Positions 45,907 through 53,133 of a stretch of DNA of 64,000 bases are shown piece after piece. The position numbers and the translations under genes are program-made. The DNA is from an uncultured Neglectibacter sp. (GTDB taxonomy: Bacteria > Bacillota > Clostridia > Oscillospirales > Acutalibacteraceae): assembly GCA_946554335.1 (NCBI GenBank), contig CAMNSA010000003.1, positions 1-64,000 of the forward strand. The letters run 5' to 3'. The notes under the pieces are model-generated. The model saw nothing but the letters and a program-made list of their open reading frames with translations, was not told the DNA's origin and made no database searches. Within the stretch, counting starts at the first letter, position 1; each line of letters starts with the position of its first letter.

Positions 45907-46632
45907 TCAAATGACAAATCCTCCGTTGACCCCCAAAACCTGACCGGTGATAAAGGAATTCTCCGCAAGGAAAACAGCTGCGTGGGCCACCTGCCGGGGC
46001 GTGCCCAGACACTCTAAGGGGGTCTCCTCTTTCAGGGCTTCCAGATCCTCTCTGGAAAGCTCCCGGTTCATTTTGGTCTCAATAACTCCCGGCGCAATGC
46101 AGTTGACCCGGATCCCGGAAGGTCCCTCTTCCTTGGCAAGAGCCTTCGTGAGACCGATGACCGCCGCTTTGGAGGCGGAATAGGCCGCCTCGCAGGAAGC
46201 GCCTGTCTGGCCCCACATGGAGCTGATATTGATGACAGAGCCCCTCTTTTCCCGGATCATGGGAACAAGGGCCCGGCGGGAACAGAGAAACACGCCGGTG
46301 CAGTTTACCGCGAAGATCCTTTCCCACTCAGGGAGAGAAAGCTCCGTAAAAAGTCCTTTTTGGGAGATGGCGGCATTGTTCACAAGCACCTCGAAAAATC
46401 CCATGCGCTCTTCCGCCTGGGAAAACATTCTCTCTACCTCGTCCTCCCTGGAAAGATTCGCCCCAAAGGCGTGGGCCTCTCCTCCCTGCTCCCGGATCTC
46501 AGAAACCGTACGCAAAGCGGACTCCTCGTTCTGAAAAAAGTGAAGGGCTACGCCAAAGCCCTTTTGCGCAAAGGCCAGGGCAAGGGCTCTTCCGATGTCG
46601 CCGGAAGCTCCGGTGATCAGCACATTTTTCAC
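45907..46632 (-). CDS. Short-chain dehydrogenase/reductase (FabG-like)
   Basis: 241 residues of the classical SDR fold: TGASGDIGRALALAF for NAD(P), VNNAAISQKGLFTEL, Ser in INISSMWGQ and the YxxxK pair in AAYSASKAAVIGL. It is close in layout to FabG but lies outside the fatty-acid operon, so the substrate is uncertain; a second 3-oxoacyl-ACP reductase is one option. I chose the GTG at 46632, ten bases after AGGAGG. The GTGA at its start overlaps the rsmE stop, so the two genes are coupled. Confidence 0.9.
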   Translation of the reverse strand: MKNVLITGASGDIGRALALAFAQKGFGVALHFFQNEESALRTVSEIREQGGEAHAFGANLSREDEVERMFSQAEERMGFFEVLVNNAAISQKGLFTELSLPEWERIFAVNCTGVFLCSRRALVPMIREKRGSVINISSMWGQTGASCEAAYSASKAAVIGLTKALAKEEGPSGIRVNCIAPGVIETKMNRELSREDLEALKEETPLECLGTPRQVAHAAVFLAENSFITGQVLGVNGGFVI

Positions 46633-47387
46633 AGCGGGTTCTCCTCCTTCCAACCGGCGGGGAGCTCCATCTCCCCTTTTTCATACAGCAGGGCGGAAAG
46701 AGCCGCCAGAGGGGCCGTTTCCGTGCGCAGGATCCTGGGACCCAGGCTTAAAAGCTTCGCGCCGAGGCTCTCGGCAAATTCCGCCTCCTCCGGGGAGAAT
46801 CCCCCCTCCGGGCCGATGAAAAGAAACACCCGATCCCCCGTCTCCCGCAGCGCTTCCTTCAGGGAGGCGGTCCCCTTCTCGTAAAAGAAAAGGATCTCCC
46901 CTTTTTCCTTCGCCTGCCGGAGCGCTTCCTTCAGGGAAAGAAGGGAACGCACCTTGGGCACTCTTCCCCTGCCGCTCTGCTTTGCCGCTTCCAGGGCGAT
47001 CTTTTGCAGCCGGGCGGTTCTTTTCTCCCCGCTCTTCTGATCCAGCTTTACGATGCAGCGCTCACTTTGAACCGGCCAGATCTCCTGTGCCCCCAGCTCC
47101 ACCGACTTCTGAACCACAGTTTCCAGTTTGTCCCCCTTGGGAAAGCATTGGCAGATCACCGCTTTTACCCGAGGCTCACAGACGCTTTCCCGCACTTCCT
47201 TTACCAGAACCCAGGCGCCCTCCTCTTCCAGGCGCTCCACTACGCAAAGATAATCCTTTCCGGCTCCGTCGCAGAGGGTCACCTCCTCCCCCGGACGGAT
47301 CCGGAGAGAGCGGACCATATGCCTTCCGTTTTCCCCGTCTACAAAGCAGTAGGCCTTCGGAGGCTCCTCCACAAAAAAGCGCGGCAT
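46629..47387 (-). CDS. rsmE: 16S rRNA m3U1498 methyltransferase RsmE
   Basis: 252 residues: an N-terminal PUA-like RNA-binding domain (MPRFFVEEPPKAYCFVDGENGRHMVRSLRIRPGEEVTLCDG) and a C-terminal SPOUT domain (VFLFIGPEGGFSPEEAEFAESLGAKLLSLGPRILRTETA) whose deep knot binds SAM. It methylates U1498 in the 16S rRNA decoding region. The ATG at 47387 follows GGAGAAGGG and gives the family start; the ORF start at 47450 is rejected. It has its own promoter. Confidence 0.94.
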   Translation of the reverse strand: MPRFFVEEPPKAYCFVDGENGRHMVRSLRIRPGEEVTLCDGAGKDYLCVVERLEEEGAWVLVKEVRESVCEPRVKAVICQCFPKGDKLETVVQKSVELGAQEIWPVQSERCIVKLDQKSGEKRTARLQKIALEAAKQSGRGRVPKVRSLLSLKEALRQAKEKGEILFFYEKGTASLKEALRETGDRVFLFIGPEGGFSPEEAEFAESLGAKLLSLGPRILRTETAPLAALSALLYEKGEMELPAGWKEENPL

Positions 47388-47421
47388 TTCATCCCTTCTC
47401 CTCTCCTGCTTTTCTGCTGGT

Positions 47422-47450
47422 ATTGTAATCTGTGCGGAAAGCCTTGTCAA
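47422..47450 (-). promoter_or_regulatory. Promoter of rsmE and the SDR gene
   Basis: On the minus strand, TTGACA and TACAAT are separated by 17 bases, about 30 bp before the rsmE start codon. The spacer to the divergent lipoprotein gene is 278 bp. Confidence 0.75.
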
Positions 47451-47492
47451 GAAACGAGAACATAAGTTGTTGATGATTTTTTTGCCGGGTTA

Positions 47493-47501
47493 TGCTATAC
47501 T
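47493..47501 (+). promoter_or_regulatory. Possible extended -10 promoter of the lipoprotein/two-component operon
   Basis: The plus strand reads TGCTATACT, a TGn-extended -10 box, with TTGTTG/TTGATG upstream but at poor spacing (20-23 bases). The start would lie about 155 bp before the lipoprotein gene. Confidence 0.45.
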
Positions 47502-47665
47502 AGAAGTTGGATACCAGATACCGGACGCCGGAAGACAGATCGTCAATTCATCGTGAACATTTGACCGTCAGAGGTTCTCTTTGTGAGGGCGGCTTTATGG
47601 CGGCAGCAGGAGGCCGGTTCCGGATCCGTATCCTTCACGACCTGAGGAAAGGCGGGTGAACAGCT

Positions 47666-49036
47666 TTGAAAAGATTGTGCTGCGTCCTGATGGCGCTTTG
47701 CATTGCTCTCTCTTTTTCCGGCTGTAATTTTGCGGGAATCGACCCCCAGACCCTCATGTCCCCCCCTCAGGCCAACGCCGACCAGCAGAGTATTCACGAG
47801 CTGCTTCGGGGCGGCCGCCCCGATATCACCTTTATTTATCCCAAAAACGGAGAATACCGTTCCGCCATTATCATGCGGGATCTTACGGGAGACGGTGTTG
47901 AGGACGCCCTCGGCTTTTTCGCCCTGGAGGACGGCAGCGTACAGGTACAGTTCCTGATAAAGCAGGCGGACGGCCATTGGAGCACCGCCTCAAGCTTTCA
48001 GAATACCGCCACCCAAGTGGACCGCGTCCTGTTCGGGGACCTGGACGCGGACGGGGTAGAGGACGCCATCATCGGCTGGGGAAACGCCTCCGGGCGCACC
48101 GCCTATGTGTGCGCCTACCTGTGGAGCAACTATGAACAGCTGAATGAATACAGTCTGGGTGCTTACGGAGAGATGACCGTCACCGACTTTGACGGAAACG
48201 GGGTCAAGGAGCTGTTTACCGCCGAGAAATTTGTAGCCGCCGAAGAGGAGGAGGAGGGAAGCGAGGTTCCTCCCGCCAAAGCCCGGGTGTTCGCCTACCG
48301 GGATCGGGAACTCAAGGAAGTGTTTTCCACCGATGTGGACAACAATATCATCAATTATTCCTCCATCTCCTTCGGACCTGTCGCTTCCCAGAAAAGCGGG
48401 GTCATCCTGGACGGCTCCAAGGCCGACGGGAGCCTTACTACCCAGCTGTTTCTGATCCATCCGGACACGGGGCTGCTCTATAACAGTCCGGCGGGAGTCA
48501 ACACAAAGGAATACTTAAACCCCTATTCCCGCCCCCCCACAGCGCCCTTCCTTTCCCGGGATATCAACGGCGACGGGATCATTGAAGTCCCGGTGGTGAC
48601 GCCTCTGCCCGCCCTGGCCGGAGCCATTACGCCGGATTCCACCAGCTATCAGGTGGAGTGGAGCGTTTTTCATGAAGGGGAGTCTCCCCGCACAGTGGCC
48701 TGGACCCTGATGAATCTTACGGAAAATTACTATTTCTCCATTCCCTACAGCCTTCGGGGGAAAATTACTGCCTCCAACGACGCCTTTAACCGCACCGTGA
48801 CCTATACCGCCCTCTCTCCCGGCGAGGAGGGAGAGGAACCTCTTCTGGACACGCCGCTTTTTCAGATCCGGGTGTTTACCCGCTCTGCCTGGCAGAGCCG
48901 GGGCGAGGTGCGGGGATATGAACAGCTGGCGGTCCAAAACGATCTGATCTACGCCTTTCAGGTGTTGACTGCGGAAAATAAATACAACTCCTCCCTTGGC
49001 AGGATCAAGGAGAGCTTTCGGCTGCTTTCAGAATAA
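47666..49036 (+). CDS. FG-GAP/VCBS-repeat lipoprotein
   Basis: 456 residues. A lipoprotein signal (KRLCCVLMALCIALSFSGC) precedes a domain with calcium-type FG-GAP loops such as DLTGDGVEDALG, DLDADGVEDAIIG, DFDGNGVKELF and DINGDGIIEVP, which form beta-propeller blades. It is expected on the outer face of the membrane. The start is a TTG at 47666, after AAGGCGGG, which gives the signal peptide. It is followed by a two-component system 24 bp later and may supply or modulate its signal; that link is inference. No catalytic motif is seen. Confidence 0.8.
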   Translation: MKRLCCVLMALCIALSFSGCNFAGIDPQTLMSPPQANADQQSIHELLRGGRPDITFIYPKNGEYRSAIIMRDLTGDGVEDALGFFALEDGSVQVQFLIKQADGHWSTASSFQNTATQVDRVLFGDLDADGVEDAIIGWGNASGRTAYVCAYLWSNYEQLNEYSLGAYGEMTVTDFDGNGVKELFTAEKFVAAEEEEEGSEVPPAKARVFAYRDRELKEVFSTDVDNNIINYSSISFGPVASQKSGVILDGSKADGSLTTQLFLIHPDTGLLYNSPAGVNTKEYLNPYSRPPTAPFLSRDINGDGIIEVPVVTPLPALAGAITPDSTSYQVEWSVFHEGESPRTVAWTLMNLTENYYFSIPYSLRGKITASNDAFNRTVTYTALSPGEEGEEPLLDTPLFQIRVFTRSAWQSRGEVRGYEQLAVQNDLIYAFQVLTAENKYNSSLGRIKESFRLLSE

Positions 49037-49060
49037 TCACGCAGAAAAGGACAGGTTATT

Positions 49061-49765
49061 ATGAAAAAGATTTTAGTGGCGGAAGATGAACAGAACATCC
49101 GGGAATTTGTGGTGATCAACCTGGAGCGGGCAGGCTACCGCGCCTTTGAGGCCGGAAGCGGAGACGAGGCCATGGCCCTCTACGAGCAGGAGCACGGCGA
49201 TTTTGATGTGGCCGTGCTGGATATCATGATGCCCGGATCCATGGACGGCCTGGCCGTATGTAAGGAATTAAGGCGCCAGAACAGCTCCATCGGCATTATT
49301 CTGCTCAGCGCCAAGGCCCAGGAAATGGACAAGGTGAGCGGCCTGATGATGGGGGCGGACGACTATGTGGTAAAACCCTTCTCCCCCTCCGAGCTGGTGG
49401 CCCGGGTGGACGCCGTCTACCGTCGGGTGGCGCTGGCCGCTGAAAAAAATGAAACCAACCTCAGGGAGGAGCTTCATTCCGGAGAATTTTCCCTGAATCT
49501 GCGCAACCGCTCCTTCCGAAAGGGAGAAAAGCTCATTGAGCTGACTCAGGTGGAATTCCAGATCATAGAGTATTTTTTCTCCAACCCCGGCACGGCGTTA
49601 AGCCGCGGGGATATTCTGAAGCATGTCTGGGGACCCAACTATGTGGGAGAGGAAAAGATCGTGGATGTGAACATCCGCCGTCTGCGCATGAAGGTGGAGG
49701 AGGAGCCCTCCACCCCCCGGCATATCGCCACCGTATGGGGGCTTGGCTACCGGTGGGACGCCTGA
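49061..49765 (+). CDS. OmpR/PhoB-family response regulator
   Basis: 234 residues. The receiver domain has AEDEQNIREF, the phosphoacceptor Asp54 in VAVLDIMMPG, Ser/Thr in LLSAKAQ and Lys in VVKPFSP. The C-terminal winged helix ends in HIATVWGLGYRW. It is the partner of the histidine kinase encoded 78 bp later. Target genes are unknown; the neighbouring lipoprotein gene is a candidate. Confidence 0.95.
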   Translation: MKKILVAEDEQNIREFVVINLERAGYRAFEAGSGDEAMALYEQEHGDFDVAVLDIMMPGSMDGLAVCKELRRQNSSIGIILLSAKAQEMDKVSGLMMGADDYVVKPFSPSELVARVDAVYRRVALAAEKNETNLREELHSGEFSLNLRNRSFRKGEKLIELTQVEFQIIEYFFSNPGTALSRGDILKHVWGPNYVGEEKIVDVNIRRLRMKVEEEPSTPRHIATVWGLGYRWDA

Positions 49766-49843
49766 ATCAAGAGAGGCCCTGGAGCGTTTGTCCCGCACGG
49801 TCCCTTCTTTTAAGGGGCTGAGATCTCTTTCGGGAGGAACAGC

Positions 49844-51304
49844 ATGAAAGCTAAGAGAAAAGGGATTTCCAGAAAATGGTTTATCAACACCATCGGCGTG
49901 GTGCTGGTCATCCTCACTGTCTCTATCGCCACGCTCTCCCTCATGGTGCAGAACTCCACCTACAGCGGCATCGAGCTGGTGCTCACAGGCCGCGCGGACG
50001 AGCTTCTCAACGTACTGGCTTCTGACACCCGAGGGTACCGGAACTCTTCGGAATTCGCGGCGATTACCCGGGAATACATTGAAAATTTCCCGGACAAAAA
50101 TGATATGGAGATCATGGCCTTAAACAAGGGAGGCAATGTGCTGATCACCTCCTCCGGCTTTGCCCCTGACCAAAGCCAGCCCATGCCGGACTATCAGGCT
50201 GCCCTTTCAAGCGACAGTAATTTCGGCAAGTGGATCGGCGACCTGGACACCGGAGAAAAGGTGATGGCCATCACCCGGGTAGTGCGGGACGAAAACGGCA
50301 GCTTAGTGGGCTCCATTCGCTATATGGTGTCCATGGAGCGGGCGGATCAGCAGACTGGCCTTGTGATCTTCACCCTGGTAGCGGCGGGGCTGTTCATCAT
50401 GCTGCTCATCACGCTTTCCGGCATGTATTTCATTCGTTCCATTCTGGTCCCTATCCGGCAGATGAGCGCCACTTCCCGAAAAATCGCCCAGGGTGATTTC
50501 GGCGTGCGCATCGAAAACCGCAAAAACGACGAGATCGGTGAGCTCTGCGACGCCATCAACGACATGGCCGGGGAGCTGGGCGCCTCTGAACAGCTGAAAA
50601 ACGATTTTATCTCCTCTGTTTCCCACGAGCTGCGCACCCCCCTCACCGCCATCAAGGGCTGGGCGGAGACCCTGCAGGGCGGGGCTGACCGGGAAACCAC
50701 CGAAAAGGGTATGGGCGTCATCATCCGGGAATCTGAACGGCTTTCGGGGCTGGTGGAGGAGCTATTGGACTTTTCCCGGCTGCAAAACGGCCGTTTGGTG
50801 CTGCATATCTCCCGTATCGACCTGCTTTCCGAGCTGGACGAGGCGGTGTATCTGTTTACAGACCGCGCCCGCACGGAAAAGAAGGAGCTGAAATACGAGG
50901 AGACTCCTTCCCTGCCTCCCGTTTACGGCGATGTGGACAGACTCAGGCAGGTGTTCGTCAATATCATTGACAACGCCCTGAAATACACAAAGGAGGGCGG
51001 CGTGATCTCCGTCTCCTCCGAAGAGGAGGAGAACCGGCTGAAGGTAACCATCCGGGATACCGGCTGCGGGATACCGGCACAGCACCTGCCCAATGTGAAG
51101 AAAAAATTCTATAAGGCAAATCAGATGGTGCGGGGCTCCGGCATCGGACTGGCCGTGGCGGATGAGATCATCACCCTGCACGGCGGGACCCTCCAGATAG
51201 AAAGCTGGGAAAACAAGGGCACTACCGTCACCATCCGGCTGCCCACCTGTGAGGCTGTAGAAAAAGATCCAGAGCTCTCCCGAGCGCTGGAGATCAAAAA
51301 ATAA
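49844..51304 (+). CDS. Membrane sensor histidine kinase
   Basis: 486 residues. The first membrane helix is at 13-35 and an extracytoplasmic sensor of about 135 residues follows. The second helix is at 172-197 and a HAMP domain leads to about 250. His261 lies in FISSVSHELRTPLTAIKGW, and the ATPase domain has FVNIIDNALKYT, DTGCGIP and GSGIGLAVADEI. It resembles WalK/ResE-type kinases without a PAS domain. The sensor part is not a recognised domain. It is likely co-transcribed with the lipoprotein and regulator genes. Confidence 0.93.
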   Translation: MKAKRKGISRKWFINTIGVVLVILTVSIATLSLMVQNSTYSGIELVLTGRADELLNVLASDTRGYRNSSEFAAITREYIENFPDKNDMEIMALNKGGNVLITSSGFAPDQSQPMPDYQAALSSDSNFGKWIGDLDTGEKVMAITRVVRDENGSLVGSIRYMVSMERADQQTGLVIFTLVAAGLFIMLLITLSGMYFIRSILVPIRQMSATSRKIAQGDFGVRIENRKNDEIGELCDAINDMAGELGASEQLKNDFISSVSHELRTPLTAIKGWAETLQGGADRETTEKGMGVIIRESERLSGLVEELLDFSRLQNGRLVLHISRIDLLSELDEAVYLFTDRARTEKKELKYEETPSLPPVYGDVDRLRQVFVNIIDNALKYTKEGGVISVSSEEEENRLKVTIRDTGCGIPAQHLPNVKKKFYKANQMVRGSGIGLAVADEIITLHGGTLQIESWENKGTTVTIRLPTCEAVEKDPELSRALEIKK

Positions 51305-51328
51305 GCGAGGAAAGGAACCACGAAGCAC

Positions 51329-52267
51329 ATGAGTAAAAAGATCACGACCATCGGCGGACAAGCCCTGATGGAGGGTATTATGATGGTAGGCCCCAAGCGC
51401 ACGGTGGCCGCCTTTTGCGATGAAAAGGGCACGATTACCACGGAAGAGATCCAAGTGCCCAGGCTCACCCAGAAATATTCCATTCTGGGAAAGCCCTTTA
51501 TCCGGGGGATCTTTGCCCTGATCGACTCCTTCCGCCTGGGCTACAAGGCCCTGTCCCTCTCCGCGGACAAGTTGACAGAGCTGGAGGAAGAGGAGGAGCC
51601 CTCCGGCATTGACAAATGGCTTACCGATCACCTGGGAGATAAGCTGACGGGAATGATTATGGGCGTCGCCTCCGTCTTAGGAGTCGCCCTTGCGATCCTG
51701 CTTTTTTTCTTCCTGCCCACTGTGCTTTTCAATTTGCTGCAAAAGGTCGTTCCCTCCGATATCAGCGGCTTCCGCTCCCTTTTTGAAGGGATCCTGCGGC
51801 TTTTGATCTTCCTTTCCTATCTGCTTCTGGTGTCCCTCCTCCCCGATATCAAGCGCACCTTTCAGTATCACGGGGCGGAGCATAAAACCATTTTCTGCTA
51901 TGAAAACGACCTTCCCCTGACAGTGGAAAATGTGCGGAAACAGGGCCGCTTCCACCCCCGCTGCGGGACCAGCTTTTTGATCCTGATGCTGATTCTGGGC
52001 GTGATCGTGGGATTTTTCATTCCCTTCTCCAATCCCTTCCTGCGCACGGCGGCCAAGCTTCTGTGCATCCCTATTATCATGAACCTGGGCTACGAGCTGC
52101 AAAAGGCTTGCGCGAAGCACGAGGGGATCGTGTCGAGGATCATCACCGCCCCGGGGCTTTGGGTACAGCGCATCACCGTAAAGGAGCCCAGCGACAAGAT
52201 GATCGAGGCGGCCATCGCCGCCATGGAGGCCGTCATTCCGGAAAACGGCGAGGATCTGATCCGGTGA
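51329..52267 (+). CDS. yqhQ: YqhQ-like DUF1385 membrane protein
   Basis: 312 residues of the DUF1385 family: IGGQALMEGIMMVGPK at the start, then hydrophobic segments and the family motif YHGAEHKTIFCYE, with CGTSFLILML later. The function is unknown, although it is almost universal in Clostridia next to prmC. It has about four membrane segments. The prmC start overlaps its stop (GTGA). Confidence 0.9.
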   Translation: MSKKITTIGGQALMEGIMMVGPKRTVAAFCDEKGTITTEEIQVPRLTQKYSILGKPFIRGIFALIDSFRLGYKALSLSADKLTELEEEEEPSGIDKWLTDHLGDKLTGMIMGVASVLGVALAILLFFFLPTVLFNLLQKVVPSDISGFRSLFEGILRLLIFLSYLLLVSLLPDIKRTFQYHGAEHKTIFCYENDLPLTVENVRKQGRFHPRCGTSFLILMLILGVIVGFFIPFSNPFLRTAAKLLCIPIIMNLGYELQKACAKHEGIVSRIITAPGLWVQRITVKEPSDKMIEAAIAAMEAVIPENGEDLIR

Positions 52268-53118
52268 CGGCACAGAGGCTTTTTTCCTGGGCCCGACAGA
52301 CCCTTTCTCAGTCGGGCGTAGATTCGCCGGACTTTGACGCGAAGGAGCTGTGCGCTCATTTTTTGGGACTCTCCCGCGAAGAGCTCATCTTAAAAAAAGA
52401 ATTCATTCCGCCAAAAGCTGCGCAGGAAGCCTTTCAGGCCGCCGTTGCCCAGCGTGCAGAGGGCAGGCCCCTGCAATACATTTTGGGGGAATGGGAATTT
52501 ATGGGGCTCTCCCTCTTTGTGGGAGAAGGAGTGCTGATCCCAAGGGAGGACACCGCCGTTTTGGTGGAAGAGCTTCACGCCCGCCTGGGAGAGCAGAAGG
52601 CTCCCCGAGGGTTAGACCTGTGCGCGGGCACCGGCGCGGTGGCCCTGGGGCTTTGCAGCCGTCGCCCGGACGCCACTGTTCTCTGCCTGGAGCTTTCGGA
52701 AAGGGCCTTTTCTTATCTCAAGAAAAATCTTTCGGCCTATCCGGAATACCAAATTGCTTCCCGTCAGGAAGATGTTCTGCTCCCTCCCCAGAACTTTGAG
52801 GAAGGGAGCCTTGACTTCCTCGCCTCCAACCCTCCCTATATTGCGAAGGACGAGCTGCCCACCTTGCAGCGGGAGGTGCAGAGGGAACCGCAAATGGCCT
52901 TGGACGGCGGAGAGGACGGCCTTGTTTTCTACCGTGCCATCGCCTCTCTCTGGCTTCCCCTGCTGCGCCCCGGCGGCGTTTTCGCCGTGGAGATCGGCGA
53001 GACCCAGGGGGACGAGGTGTCTCAGCTGTTTTCCAAAGCGGGAGGGAAAAAGCTTTCGGTCAAAAAAGACTGGGCCGGCCTTCCCCGGGTGGTTTCCGGG
53101 GAGTGGCCGGGGAAATAG
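52264..53118 (+). CDS. prmC: Peptide chain release factor glutamine methyltransferase PrmC
   Basis: 284 residues. It methylates the GGQ glutamine of release factors. The N-terminal helical domain is followed by the SAM domain (LDLCAGTGAVALGLCSRRP) and the catalytic NPPY in LASNPPYIAKDEL. The GTG at 52264 overlaps the yqhQ stop. The release factor gene prfA, which often follows in Clostridia, is absent here; a restriction-modification gene stands in that place. Confidence 0.93.
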   Translation: MTAQRLFSWARQTLSQSGVDSPDFDAKELCAHFLGLSREELILKKEFIPPKAAQEAFQAAVAQRAEGRPLQYILGEWEFMGLSLFVGEGVLIPREDTAVLVEELHARLGEQKAPRGLDLCAGTGAVALGLCSRRPDATVLCLELSERAFSYLKKNLSAYPEYQIASRQEDVLLPPQNFEEGSLDFLASNPPYIAKDELPTLQREVQREPQMALDGGEDGLVFYRAIASLWLPLLRPGGVFAVEIGETQGDEVSQLFSKAGGKKLSVKKDWAGLPRVVSGEWPGK

Positions 53119-53133
53119 AAAGGGGTGTTTTCC

